Below are positions 8,817-17,196 of a stretch of 64,000 bases of DNA, piece after piece. The position numbers and the translations under genes are program-made. The stretch is from the NCBI GenBank assembly GCA_965226045.1, contig CBDDBU010000026.1:248001-312000 (forward strand), in the 5' to 3' direction. Source of the DNA: CBDDBU01 sp965226045 (GTDB lineage Bacteria > Pseudomonadota > Alphaproteobacteria > VGEJ01). Every line of letters starts with the position of its first letter. The first letter of the stretch is position 1. The notes below the pieces were generated by a model. That model was not told the origin of the DNA and made no database searches. It saw only the letters and a list, made by a program, of their open reading frames with translations.

Positions 8817-9849
8817 ATCGCTTATGCACGACGTTCCGGCGGCACGAGATGTTGCGTTGGGCGTGGTTGTAGGATAGTTTGTTCCTGGTTTGTCCAATTG
8901 CCAGGAGCCGCCCCATGGATCGCTTCCCCGACAGTCTGATCGCCTTCCAACGCATGTTCCCGCACGACGACGCCTGCGCGGCGTGGCTCGCCTCGGTGCG
9001 CTGGCCCGAGGGCTTCGAATGCCCGCGCTGCGGTCATGATCACGGCTGGGCGCTACGCGGCAAGGCCCACACGTTCGAGTGCGCGCGCTGCCATCGCCAG
9101 ACCTCGGTGACGGCGGGGACCATCCTGCACGGCAGCAAGCTCGCGCTCACCGTCTGGTTCTGGGCCGCCTACCTGATGGCGACGCATTCGAACGGGATCG
9201 CGGCGCTGCAGCTCCAGAACCAGCTCGGGATCGGTTCTTATCGCAGCGTCTGGCTGCTCGCCGCCAAGCTGCGCAAAGCCATGGTCGATCCCGAGCGCGA
9301 CCCGTTGTCGGGCCTCATCGAGGTCGACGAGACCGCGCTGGCGTTCCGCACCAAGAATGATCCCGTGGCCGGCGGCGCCGGGCGCAGCCACGACGGCAAG
9401 CTGCTCGTCGTCGGCGCCGTCGAGGTCGGCGACGGCAACGCGCCGGGCCGCCTGCGCCTGGCCGAGATCGCGTCCTACGGCGCCGAAAGCCTCAACCGCT
9501 TCATCGGCCACAACATCGCCGCCGCCAGCACCGCCAAGACCGACGGCTGGGCCGGCTACGCCGCGGCCCCCGTCGAGACCCACGATCCCCACGTCATCGG
9601 TTCCATGGCCGCCCACCTCGTGCTGCCCTGGATCCATCAGGTGTTCTCCAATCTCAAGGGCTGGGCGCGCGGCGTCTATCACGGGCTGCGCGCCAAGCAC
9701 CTGCAAAGCTATCTCGACGAGTTCGTGTTCCGCTTCAACCGGCGCCGGACACGCCACGCCGCCTTCCGCTCGCTGTTCGGCATCGCCGTGTGCACCAAGC
9801 CCTTCACCTACAACATGTTGGTCCGGCCGGAAGCTGGTGCATAAGCGAT
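8817..9849 (+). mobile_element. IS1595-family element nested in IS1182, with 8-bp target duplication
   Basis: A 1033-bp element with inverted termini ATCGCTTATGCAC / GTGCATAAGCGAT followed by weaker similarity (TTCCGGC), flanked by the 8-bp direct repeat TCAGTTGA at 8809-8816 and 9850-9857. An 8-bp duplication is the rule for IS1595. It lies between the left repeat of the IS1182 element and its transposase start. This copy is intact, unlike the one in the right arm. Confidence 0.93.
8915..9844 (+). CDS. IS1595-family transposase (ISXO2-like)
   Basis: A 309-residue transposase with an N-terminal zinc ribbon (CPRCGHDHG at about 30 and CARCH about 20 residues on) and the IS1595 catalytic core: IEVDETAL (about 137), KTDGWAGY (about 208), later His-rich and RFNRRR segments. 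I start at ATG 8915 (MDRFPDSLIAFQ), the usual beginning for this family, rather than 12 codons upstream. The frame is complete and runs to within a few bases of the right terminus. Confidence 0.93.
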   Translation: MDRFPDSLIAFQRMFPHDDACAAWLASVRWPEGFECPRCGHDHGWALRGKAHTFECARCHRQTSVTAGTILHGSKLALTVWFWAAYLMATHSNGIAALQLQNQLGIGSYRSVWLLAAKLRKAMVDPERDPLSGLIEVDETALAFRTKNDPVAGGAGRSHDGKLLVVGAVEVGDGNAPGRLRLAEIASYGAESLNRFIGHNIAAASTAKTDGWAGYAAAPVETHDPHVIGSMAAHLVLPWIHQVFSNLKGWARGVYHGLRAKHLQSYLDEFVFRFNRRRTRHAAFRSLFGIAVCTKPFTYNMLVRPEAGA

Positions 9850-9883
9850 TCAGTTGATTTGCCCGCGCGTGATGGAGGCCGTC

Positions 9884-11242
9884 ATGAGCAATTTCCGACC
9901 GGTCGACCGGGAGACGGGGTTTCTGCTGCCGCCGTCGGTGGAGGAATGGCTTCCCGAGCGGCATCTGGCGCGCTTCGTGGTCGAGGTGATCGAGCAGTTG
10001 GACCTCTCGGCGTTCGTGAAGGCCTATCGCGGCTCGGGCTCGGCGTCCTATCACCCGAGCATGCTGCTGGGGCTTCTGGTCTACGGCTACGCCACGGGGG
10101 TGTTTTCGAGCCGCAAGTTGGAGCGCGCGACCTATGATTCTGTCGCTTTCCGCTTCATCGCGGCCAACGATCATCCCGACCACGATACCATCGCCGCGTT
10201 CCGGCGGCGTTTTCTCGACCGGATCGAAGGGCTGTTCGTCGAGGTGCTGCTGCTGGCCCGGGAAGCCGGGGTGCTGAAGCTCGGCACGGTGGCGCTGGAC
10301 GGCACCAAGGTGCACGCCAACGCGAGCCGGCACAGCGCGCTGTCGTGGAAACACGCCTGCGAGCTCGAAGCCCGGTTGAAGGCCGAGGTGGCGGAGTTGA
10401 TGGCGTTGGCGGAGGCGGCCGATGGGGCGGATGTGCCCGACGGGATGTCGGTGCCCGAGGAACTGGCCCGGCGCGAGGATCGTCTGGCCCGCATCGCCGA
10501 GGCTAAGGCGGTGATCGAGGCGCGGGCGCGCGAACGCCTTGAGCGGGAACGGGCCGAGTACGAGGCGAAGCTCGAGGCGCGCGCGGAGAAGGCCGAGAAG
10601 ACGGGCCGCAAGCCGGGCGGCCGTCCACCCGAGCCGCCGGTGGCCGGGCCCGGGCCGAAGGACCAGGTCAATCTGACCGACGCGGACTCGCGCATCATGC
10701 CGGTGGCCGGCGGCGGCTTCGAACAGGCCTACAACGCCCAAGCCCTGGTGGCGGCCGACAGCCTGCTGGTGGTCACCAACGACGTGGTCCAGGCCCCCAA
10801 CGACAAGCGGCAAATCGAGCCGGCGCTGGAAGCGCTCGCCCGCCTTCCCGAGGCGCTGGGCGCGCCCGAGACCCTGCTGGCGGACAGCGGCTACTTCAGC
10901 GAGGCCAACGTGAACGCCTGCGCCGAGGCCGAGATCGCGCCGTTGATCACGCCCGGCCGGGAACGCCATCATCTCTCCTGGAAGGACCGCTTCGCCGGCG
11001 CGCCGCCGCCCCCGGAGAACCCGACGCCGCTGGAAGCGATGACACATCGACTGGCGACGCCCGAGGGCCGGCAACTCTACGCCCTGCGCAAGCAAACGCC
11101 GGAACCGGTGTTCGGCATCATCAAATCGGCCATGGGCTTCCGCCAGTTCTCGCTACGCGGCCTGGACAAGGTCACGGGCGAATGGAACCTGGTGACCCTG
11201 GCCTGGAACATAAAGAGAATGTTCACCTTGCAATACGCTTGA
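9884..11242 (+). CDS. IS1182-family transposase (left copy)
   Basis: A 452-residue DDE transposase (InsG/IS1182 type) opening with the family N-terminal domain (FRPVDRETGFLLPPSVEEWLPE), then YHPSMLLGLLVYGYATGVFSSR, the first Asp in VALDGTKVHANAS, the second in LLADSGYFSEANV, and the C-terminal EPVFGIIKSAMGFRQFSLRG. Residues about 165-250 are a long charged coiled-coil-like insertion (EARARERLERER). The ATG at 9884 has GGAGG six bases upstream; the frame is open a further ten codons into the IS1595 target repeat. Identical in the right arm. Confidence 0.95.
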   Translation: MSNFRPVDRETGFLLPPSVEEWLPERHLARFVVEVIEQLDLSAFVKAYRGSGSASYHPSMLLGLLVYGYATGVFSSRKLERATYDSVAFRFIAANDHPDHDTIAAFRRRFLDRIEGLFVEVLLLAREAGVLKLGTVALDGTKVHANASRHSALSWKHACELEARLKAEVAELMALAEAADGADVPDGMSVPEELARREDRLARIAEAKAVIEARARERLERERAEYEAKLEARAEKAEKTGRKPGGRPPEPPVAGPGPKDQVNLTDADSRIMPVAGGGFEQAYNAQALVAADSLLVVTNDVVQAPNDKRQIEPALEALARLPEALGAPETLLADSGYFSEANVNACAEAEIAPLITPGRERHHLSWKDRFAGAPPPPENPTPLEAMTHRLATPEGRQLYALRKQTPEPVFGIIKSAMGFRQFSLRGLDKVTGEWNLVTLAWNIKRMFTLQYA

Positions 11243-11410
11243 GCAGGCGGCCGGACTCCGTACCTCGCGAAAAGGAATAAGAGTATGCTCGCCTTGCGGC
11301 ACGCGCGAGCAAGCGAACGTACTTCGTGCCCTCACGAGAGGGCATAAGAGTATACTCACCCTGCGGTACGCGCGGCCAAGCGACCGCACTCCGTGTCCTC
11401 ACGAAAGGCG
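11210..11410 (+). repeat. Three diverged 67-bp tandem repeats in the IS1182 tail
   Basis: Units begin at ATAA(A)GAG 11210, 11277 and 11344. Each contains (A/G)CC(T/C)TGC(A/G)(A/G)(T/C)ACGC, an AAGCGA/GGCGGCC stretch, a (C/T)TCCGT segment, then CCTC(A/G)CGA(A/G)AGG, which can form a short hairpin. The first unit overlaps the last codons of the transposase. The tail from the stop codon to the terminal repeat is about 225 bp and holds no credible gene. Confidence 0.75.
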
Positions 11411-11558
11411 CTCGATCCCATGACCTCTCCACATCGCGATCCGTCCACACCCATTCTCGCGGACCTCAGTCCGACAGGCTGCTAGGACCGAAATCGCGCG
11501 CCCGGCCCGCTGGGCACGTGCGGTTGACGTTGACGTAAACGTAAAGTAAGACCGCTCG

Positions 11559-12596
11559 GTGGACCCCGAGCTCGAGTATCCGTTCCCGGTGGCGCCCGAC
11601 CATGGCACGACGGTCGAGATCGCTGCCGGCGTGCGCTGGCTGCGTATGCCGCTGCCGTATTCGCTCGACCACATCAACCTGTGGGCATTGCGTGATGGAT
11701 CGGCGTGGACCCTCGTCGATACCGGCGTCCGGAGCCGCAAGGTCCAGGCCTTGTGGGAGCAGATATTCACGGACGGGCTTGATGGACTCGCAGTTCGTCG
11801 ACTGATCGTCACCCATTTTCACCCCGACCACGCCGGCCTGGCCGGGTGGTTGTGCGAGCGGCTGGGCATTGAGTTGTGGATGCCGCGAACGGAATGGCTG
11901 TTCGCCCGCATGCTGACCATGGACGCACCAGACGACGTGCCCGAGGACGTGCTCGCCTTTTATCAGCGCGCGGGCTTCAACGCGACGATGCTGGAAATGA
12001 TGCGAGCCGTCGGCTACGGCCACTACCGGAAACGGGTATTGCCACTCCCGGCCAGCTACCGGCGCATCCAGGATGGCGATCGGTTGCAGATCGATTGCCG
12101 TGCCTGGCAGGTCATCGTCGGTACTGGCCACAGCCCCGAGCACGCCTGTTTGTACTGCCCCGAGCTGGAGCTGATGATTGGCGGCGATCAGGTGCTGGCC
12201 AAGATATCGCCGCACATCGGCGTGTACCCAAGCGAGCCGGAAGCCGATCCCCTCGGCGACTACCCCGACTCGCTGCCGCGCTTTTGCGAATTACCGGCCG
12301 ATACCTTGGTGTTACCGTCACACATCCTGCCCTATCGCGGCCTTCACCGCCGACTAGACTCGCTCAGCAGGCACCATGACGAACGGCTGGCCCGACTGCG
12401 GCGCGCCTGCGCCGAGCCGCGCACGGCCGCGGAACTGGTGCCGATGCTGTTCGATCGCGAACTAAATCCGATGGATTTCTATATGGCGACGGCTGAAACG
12501 CTGAGCCACCTCAATCATTCCCGCGCCACCGGAGAGATCGAGCGCATTCGTGAGCCCGGGCGAAGCGACGTCTACCGCCTCGTCCCGGCGGCCTGA
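11559..12596 (+). CDS. MBL-fold metallo-hydrolase with C-terminal winged helix
   Basis: A 345-residue metallo-beta-lactamase-fold protein. The zinc-binding signature THFHPDHAG is at about residue 87, with a later GTGHSPEHACLY and LVLPSHILPYRG supplying further ligands. The C-terminal 80 residues (ERLARLRRACAEPRTAAEL...SHLNHSRATGEIERI) look like the winged-helix tail of LACTB2-like hydrolases. A thioester, lactone or RNA substrate is possible. The start is GTG at 11559, 73 bp from the end of IS1182, so the native promoter may have been lost. First single-copy gene inside the left arm. Confidence 0.82.
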   Translation: MDPELEYPFPVAPDHGTTVEIAAGVRWLRMPLPYSLDHINLWALRDGSAWTLVDTGVRSRKVQALWEQIFTDGLDGLAVRRLIVTHFHPDHAGLAGWLCERLGIELWMPRTEWLFARMLTMDAPDDVPEDVLAFYQRAGFNATMLEMMRAVGYGHYRKRVLPLPASYRRIQDGDRLQIDCRAWQVIVGTGHSPEHACLYCPELELMIGGDQVLAKISPHIGVYPSEPEADPLGDYPDSLPRFCELPADTLVLPSHILPYRGLHRRLDSLSRHHDERLARLRRACAEPRTAAELVPMLFDRELNPMDFYMATAETLSHLNHSRATGEIERIREPGRSDVYRLVPAA

Positions 12597-12621
12597 ACGT
12601 TCACCACCTGAGGGATCACAT

Positions 12622-13465
12622 ATGTCCAACCTCGGCGGCAAGACCCTGTTGATCACCGGCGCGTCGCGCGGGATCGGCAAGGCCATCGCCCTGCGCGCCG
12701 CCGCCGACGGCGCCAACGTGGCGATCCTCGCCAAGACCACCGAGCCCCATGCGACGTTGCCCGGCACCATCCACACCGCAGCCAAGGAGGTCGAGGACGC
12801 GGGCGGCAAAGCGCTGCCACTCTCCGTCGATATCCGCTTCGAAGACCAGATCGCGGCCGCCGTCGAGCGCACGGTGGCGACCTTCGGTGGGCTTGATATC
12901 CTGGTCAACAACGCGAGCGCCATCAGCCTCACCGGCACCGAGCAGACGCCGCTCAAACGCTTCGATTTGATGTTCGGGGTCAATGTGCGCGGCACGTTCG
13001 CCTGTTCCCAAGCCTGCATTCCCCACCTTCGGACCGCGGCCAACCCTCACATCCTCAATATCTCGCCACCGCCCAATCTCGATGCGAAGTGGTTCCGCAA
13101 CCACGTCGCCTACACCATGGCCAAGTACGGCATGAGCCTTTGCGTACTGGGCATGGCCGAGGAGTTCCGGGCCAAGGGTATCGCCGTCAACGCCTTGTGG
13201 CCGCGCACCGTGATTCTGACGGCGGCGCTGGCGATGATCGGCGCGCCAATCAAGGCGGAGACCCGACGGCGGCGCTGGCTCGGCGCGCCGAACTCCCGAG
13301 ATCATGGCCGACGCCGCCCACTACATCATGGGTCGCGATGCCAGAACGACGACCGGCAACTTCTTCGTCGATGACGAGGTGCTCGCCGAAGCTGGCGTCA
13401 CCGATTTGGAGCCCTACCGCGCCGCACCCGGCGGCACGCTTTTCGCTGACTTTTTCCTTGACTAG
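12622..13465 (+). pseudogene. Short-chain dehydrogenase (HSDL2-like), frameshifted near 13261
   Basis: Begins with ATG 12622 (GAGGG seven bases upstream). It has the NAD(P)-binding TGASRGIGKAIA, the NNAS motif, and a catalytic Ser/Tyr/Lys set in LNIS...YTMAKYG, followed by GIAVNALWPRT. After IKAE the frame is lost; moving to the next frame restores the expected tail RRTPEIMADAAHYIM...TGNFFVDDEVLAEAGV...LFADFFLD with TAG at 13463. A single extra base around 13258-13275 explains it. The catalytic core is intact but the C-terminal third is out of frame. It may be real decay or a consensus error. Lies in a fatty-acid-like pair with the ligase downstream. Confidence 0.8.
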
Positions 13466-13472
13466 ACCGCCG

Positions 13473-13503
13473 CCCGCCACCGGGAGTACCGCCAAGTGGC
13501 GGG
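13473..13503 (+). terminator. Stem-loop between the SDR and acyl-CoA ligase genes
   Basis: An 8-bp perfect stem CCCGCCAC / GTGGCGGG with a 15-nt loop, starting 8 bp after the SDR stop. No strong T-run follows, so termination is uncertain. Confidence 0.3.
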
Positions 13504-13560
13504 TCACCCCCGTTTGCCTCTAACATAGCGTCTCCGAAACGAACCATGCGGAGGGCGGCC

Positions 13561-15252
13561 ATGAGCACCGAACCCTGGCTGAACAAGTACCCGCCTGGCG
13601 TCGACTGGAACGCCGAGATCCTGGCACAGCCGCTCTACGCCCTGATCGACGATGCCGTCCACCGCTACCCCAACAATCCCTGCATCGACTTCCTCGGCCG
13701 CAAGTTCACCTACGCCAACATCGGCCGCCAGATCGATCATGCGGCGGCCGGGTTCCAGAAGCTCGGCGTCGGCAAAGGCATAAAGGTCGGGCTGTTCCTG
13801 CCCAACTGCCCGCAATTCGTCATTGGCTACTACGGCGTCCTCAAGGCGGGCGGCACGGTCGTCAACTACAGCCCGCTGTATTCGGAGCCCGAGATTCTGC
13901 ACCAGGTCGAAGATTCGCAGACCGACATCATGGTCACGCTCAACCTCAAGGTGCTGTACCCAAAGATGGCGGCGATGCTACGTCAGAGCCGGGTCCGCCA
14001 CCTCGTCGTCGGCACCCTGCCCGACGTCCTGCCGTTTCCCAAGAACCTGCTGTACCCGCTGGCCAAATCCAAGGACGTGGCCAAGGTCCCCAACGACCGG
14101 AACCACAGCTCGTTTCGCGAGCTCTTGAACAACGATGGCGCCTACCAGCCCGCAGCCGTCGACCTCGAACGCGATGTCGCCGTTCTCCAATACACCGGCG
14201 GCACGACCGGGGTCTCGAAGGGCGCGATGCTCACCCACGCCAATCTCTACATCAACGCCGTTCAGGCGGCGATGTGGTTCACCATCGTCGAGCCCGGCCA
14301 GGAGCGCATTCTTGGCGTTCTGCCGTTTTTCCATGTCTTCGCAATGACAGTGGTCCTCAATCAAGCCATTCATATCGGCGCCGAGATCATCATGCATCCG
14401 CGCTTCGAGCTGGCCGCCACGCTCAAGGATATCGACGGCAAGAAGCCGTCCCTGATGCCGGGCGTGCCGACGATGTTCGCGGCCATCAACAACTATCCCC
14501 AACTCGCCGACTTCGACCTCTCCTCGCTCAAGGCATGCATCTCGGGCGGCGCGCCGCTGCCGCTTGAGGTCAAGCAGCGCTTCGAGGAGCGCTCGGGCTG
14601 CAAGGTGTTCGAGGGCTATGGCCTGACCGAGACCTCCCCGGTGGCGACGGCCAATCCAATGGAGGGCGAGAACAAGGAGAACTCGATCGGCCTGCCGATG
14701 CCGCGCACGCGCATCGTCATCACCGACCGCGAGGATCCGCACAGGGTGCTCGCCCTCGGCGAGACCGGCGAGATTTGCATCGAAGGGCCCCAGGTTATGG
14801 CCGGCTATTGGCGCAACGAGGAGGCGACCGCCGCGACGATCGTCGATAGCCGACTGCACACGGGCGACGTCGGCTACATGGACGAAGATGGCTATACCTT
14901 CATTATCGATCGCTTGAAGGACTTGATTCTGACCGGCGGATTCAACGTATATCCGCGCAACGTCGAGGAGGCGATCTACCAGCACCCGGCGGTCGCTGAG
15001 TGCACGGTCATCGGCGTTCCCGACGACTACTACGGGCAGTCGGTCAAGGCGTTCATAAAGCTGGGCGATGGGGATTCGCTGACCGCCGACCAACTCCTCG
15101 ACTTCCTGAGGGACAAGCTCGGCAAGCACGAGTTGCCCAAGCACGTGGAGTTCCGCGAGGAGCTTCCCAAGACGATGATTGGCAAGCTATCGAAAAAGGA
15201 ACTCGTCGCCGAGGAGATGGAGAAATACCAGCTAGCCAAGGCTGCGGAGTAG
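13561..15252 (+). CDS. fadD: Long-chain fatty-acid--CoA ligase
   Basis: A 563-residue AMP-forming ligase activating fatty acids to acyl-CoA. Visible motifs are the P-loop-like YTGGTTGVSKGAMLTH (about 213), the fatty-acid linker region FEGYGLTETSP (about 350), TGDVGYMDEDGY (about 435) and the hinge/FACS segment DRLKDLILTGGFNVYP, with the catalytic Lys in KTMIGKLSKKEL near the end. ATG 13561 has GGAGGG just upstream. The FadD name rests on family similarity; chain length preference is unknown. The nearby SDR suggests lipid or fatty-acid metabolism. Confidence 0.9.
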   Translation: MSTEPWLNKYPPGVDWNAEILAQPLYALIDDAVHRYPNNPCIDFLGRKFTYANIGRQIDHAAAGFQKLGVGKGIKVGLFLPNCPQFVIGYYGVLKAGGTVVNYSPLYSEPEILHQVEDSQTDIMVTLNLKVLYPKMAAMLRQSRVRHLVVGTLPDVLPFPKNLLYPLAKSKDVAKVPNDRNHSSFRELLNNDGAYQPAAVDLERDVAVLQYTGGTTGVSKGAMLTHANLYINAVQAAMWFTIVEPGQERILGVLPFFHVFAMTVVLNQAIHIGAEIIMHPRFELAATLKDIDGKKPSLMPGVPTMFAAINNYPQLADFDLSSLKACISGGAPLPLEVKQRFEERSGCKVFEGYGLTETSPVATANPMEGENKENSIGLPMPRTRIVITDREDPHRVLALGETGEICIEGPQVMAGYWRNEEATAATIVDSRLHTGDVGYMDEDGYTFIIDRLKDLILTGGFNVYPRNVEEAIYQHPAVAECTVIGVPDDYYGQSVKAFIKLGDGDSLTADQLLDFLRDKLGKHELPKHVEFREELPKTMIGKLSKKELVAEEMEKYQLAKAAE

Positions 15253-15336
15253 CGGGGCCGTAGAGCAAGAAACGCCCTCCGCTCGTCGCGCTCCTCGCGG
15301 TCCAGAGCCGGAATCGCGATCGAGCCACTGAAGACT

Positions 15337-15486
15337 GTGAACTATGTCGAGAACTATGGGCTGGTCCGGCACGCCGACCACCACGCCGCGCCGGCCAGTC
15401 CCGACGAGAGCCCCGAGCTAGCCACCGGCTATGGCGCGATGGCCCCCCGGGTCGAGGCGTGGCGCCGTCGGCAGTTTGATGCATAG
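15337..15486 (+). pseudogene. Remnant resembling the C-terminal end of an AlkB-type alkane monooxygenase
   Basis: A 49-codon frame reading VNYVENYGLVR then HADHHAAP..PDESPELATGYGAM..APRVEAWRRRQF. In membrane alkane 1-monooxygenases, VNYIEHYGLLR, a His-box HSDHHA followed by APQLPTGY, and a basic C-terminus occur in this order but separated by about 40 residues that hold the NSNH box. Here they are fused directly, as if internal in-frame deletions had occurred. The homology is my reading of short motifs. This is the only content I see in the 300-bp gap between fadD and the aldolase gene. Confidence 0.5.
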
Positions 15487-15556
15487 AGCGTTCAGGCACG
15501 CTCAACGTCGTTCCGCGATGCTATAATAGGGTTCCTCCAGCCACAGGGGCGCGATC

Positions 15557-16327
15557 ATGACCACAGCGGAAATTATTGACCTCGACGACGATCCCTCCTC
15601 CGAGCGCGCGCTCAGGGTGGAGCTCGCGGCCGCCTATCGGTTGGTCGACTACTTTGGCTGGACCGAGCTCATCTATGGTCATCTGACCGCGCGCGTGCCA
15701 GGCCCCGAGCTCCACTTCCTCATCAACCCCTATGGGCTCAACTATGATGAGGTGACGGCCTCGAATCTGGTCAAGATCGACTGCGACGGCAATATCATCG
15801 GTGATAGCGACTACCCGGTGAACGCGGCCGGTTTCGTGATTCATTCCGCCATCCACATGGCCGCCACCAAAAACAAATGCGTCATGCATACCCACAGCCG
15901 CGCGGGCATGGCGATCGCGGCCCTGAAAGACGGGTTGCGGCCGATAAGCATGAACGCCATTACGTTCCATGGGCGGGTCGGCTATCACGACTTCGAGGGC
16001 CCGAGCCTACATCTCGACGAGCGCGAACGGCTGCTTGCCGACCTCGGCGACAACAAGGCGATGATCTTGCGCAACCATGGCCTGATGACGGTCGGAGAGA
16101 CGGTGGCGCAGACTTTCTCGCGGCTTTATCGCTTGGAGCGCGCGAGCCAGGTACAGATCGACGCCACCGCCGCGGGACCGCTGAACGTGGTGTCCGCCGA
16201 GGTCTCACGCAAGGCGTGCGACGACGCCCAGACCTTCGTCGAGCACGAGGGCTTGGCGCCCGGCGCGCTCGAATTCGCGGCGCTCACGCGCAAGATTGAC
16301 AAGATCGACGCCTCTTATCGCCATTAG
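15557..16327 (+). CDS. Class II aldolase/adducin-domain protein
   Basis: A 256-residue protein of the fuculose-phosphate aldolase / adducin fold. Zinc-ligand motifs VMHTHSRAG (about 113) and ILRNHGLMTVG (about 173) are present, together with the N-terminal LVDYFGWTELIYGHLTARVPG. Members of this subgroup without sugar-kinase neighbours have no assigned substrate, and the context here does not supply one. Start at ATG 15557 after AGGGGCGCGATC. Confidence 0.82.
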   Translation: MTTAEIIDLDDDPSSERALRVELAAAYRLVDYFGWTELIYGHLTARVPGPELHFLINPYGLNYDEVTASNLVKIDCDGNIIGDSDYPVNAAGFVIHSAIHMAATKNKCVMHTHSRAGMAIAALKDGLRPISMNAITFHGRVGYHDFEGPSLHLDERERLLADLGDNKAMILRNHGLMTVGETVAQTFSRLYRLERASQVQIDATAAGPLNVVSAEVSRKACDDAQTFVEHEGLAPGALEFAALTRKIDKIDASYRH

Positions 16328-16364
16328 CTAGCGGCGCGGCCCCCAGTAGCGGCGCGGCGCGTGG

Positions 16365-17180
16365 CTATAAGCTGGTGTCGGGGCTGTCCAGGGCGTGGGC
16401 GGCCAACTCGCCGGTGATGAACTCGTAGGCCGCGTCGATCGAGTTGGTGCGAAAGAACAGATCAAGGTCTTGGGCATCGATGGTGCCGTGGCGCACCAGA
16501 GCGTCGAAATTCACCACCCCGTCCCAGTAGTCGGTGCCGAACAACACCACGGGCAGCTTCTTCTTGATCTTCAGCGTCTGAATCAGCGTCATTATCTCGA
16601 ACAGCTCATCCAAGGTGCCAAAACCGCCCGGCATCACCACCACCGCCTTGGCGAGGTAGGCAAACCAAAACTTGCGCATGAAGAAATAGTGGAACTCGAA
16701 GGCGAGTTGGCGGGTCACATAGGGGTTGTCGAACTCCTCGAGCGGGAGCGAGATGGTAAGCCCGATATTCAGACCCCTGGCCTCCGAGGCGCCGCGGTTG
16801 GCCGCCTCCATGATGCCCGGCCCACCGCCAGTGCAAACCACGAACCGCCGGCCGCCTGATTTGAGGTTCTTCGACCAATCGGTCAGGCGCGCCGCGAGCG
16901 CGCGCGTGTCCTCGTAGTAGCGCGACATCTCCAGCCTGCTCCGCGCCTTGTCGAGATCGCCCCGGCCCGCCTCGGCCTCGGCAAACTCGGCTTGCGCGGT
17001 CTCACCAGAGGGGATGCGCGCCGAGCCGAAGAAGACGATCGTGTCCTTGATCTCGTAGTGGGCGAAGCGCGATTCGGGCTCGAGGTACTCGGCCAGAAGG
17101 CGGAGCGGCCACCCGCTTCGGCTGTCGACAAAGGCCCGGTCGTGATAGGCCTTGATGTGGCTGTCCCTCGGCTCGGTCAT
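16365..17180 (-). CDS. LOG family protein (cytokinin-riboside-phosphate phosphoribohydrolase-like)
   Basis: A 271-residue Rossmann-fold protein. The two defining motifs are visible: GGGPGIMEAANRGA (about 118) and PGGFGTLDELFEIMT (about 195). Family members split nucleoside 5'-monophosphates to free base and ribose phosphate; it is often labelled lysine decarboxylase in databases, which is a misnomer. An N-terminal extension of about 45 residues precedes the core. The RND pump gene ends 17 bp upstream on the same strand, so co-transcription is possible. Confidence 0.85.
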   Translation of the reverse strand: MTEPRDSHIKAYHDRAFVDSRSGWPLRLLAEYLEPESRFAHYEIKDTIVFFGSARIPSGETAQAEFAEAEAGRGDLDKARSRLEMSRYYEDTRALAARLTDWSKNLKSGGRRFVVCTGGGPGIMEAANRGASEARGLNIGLTISLPLEEFDNPYVTRQLAFEFHYFFMRKFWFAYLAKAVVVMPGGFGTLDELFEIMTLIQTLKIKKKLPVVLFGTDYWDGVVNFDALVRHGTIDAQDLDLFFRTNSIDAAYEFITGELAAHALDSPDTSL

Positions 17181-17196
17181 GGCGTGGCCAATCTAC

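Larger units (their letters stand above)
1..11485. repeat. Left arm of large inverted duplication
   Basis: This stretch is the reverse complement of 43428-54990. From atpA to the small unknown gene, coordinates pair as x and 54991-x; a 1-bp indel near 4857 changes the sum to 54992, and a longer IS1595 copy in the right arm changes it to 54913 inside the IS1182 element. Differences I could place are at 119, 441, 2440, about 4857, 7259, 7708, 7949, 8343, 8518, 8758 and 11353. The inner edge is exactly the outer end of the IS1182 element; the outer edge lies beyond base 1, because the match still holds inside atpA. I did not align every intergenic base. Confidence 0.97.
8759..11485 (+). mobile_element. 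IS1182-family element, left copy, interrupted by IS1595
   Basis: The element is bounded by perfect 18-bp inverted repeats, CTAGCAGCCTGTCGGACT at 8759-8776 and its complement at 11468-11485. The outer CTAG may be a palindromic target, as IS1182 members favour palindromes. An IS1595 element is inserted in its 5' leader at 8817-9849; without it the IS1182 is about 1.69 kb. The transposase frame is intact. Its right end is the precise inner edge of the left duplication arm. Confidence 0.9.

Noticed and set aside
9053..11095. A 680-codon open frame on the minus strand across the IS1595 and IS1182 transposases
   Set aside because: It is antisense to two clear transposase genes, shows no domain, and its length follows from high GC with few stops. 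Same for 43818-45119 on the plus strand.
11223..11450. 75-codon open frame through the 67-bp repeats of the IS1182 tail
   Set aside because: Repeat-encoded, Arg/Ser-rich, no start signal and no motif; more likely non-coding.
16365..17180. Lysine decarboxylase
   Set aside because: The PGGFGTLDE and GGGPGIME motifs define the LOG phosphoribohydrolase family; the decarboxylase label is a known misannotation.
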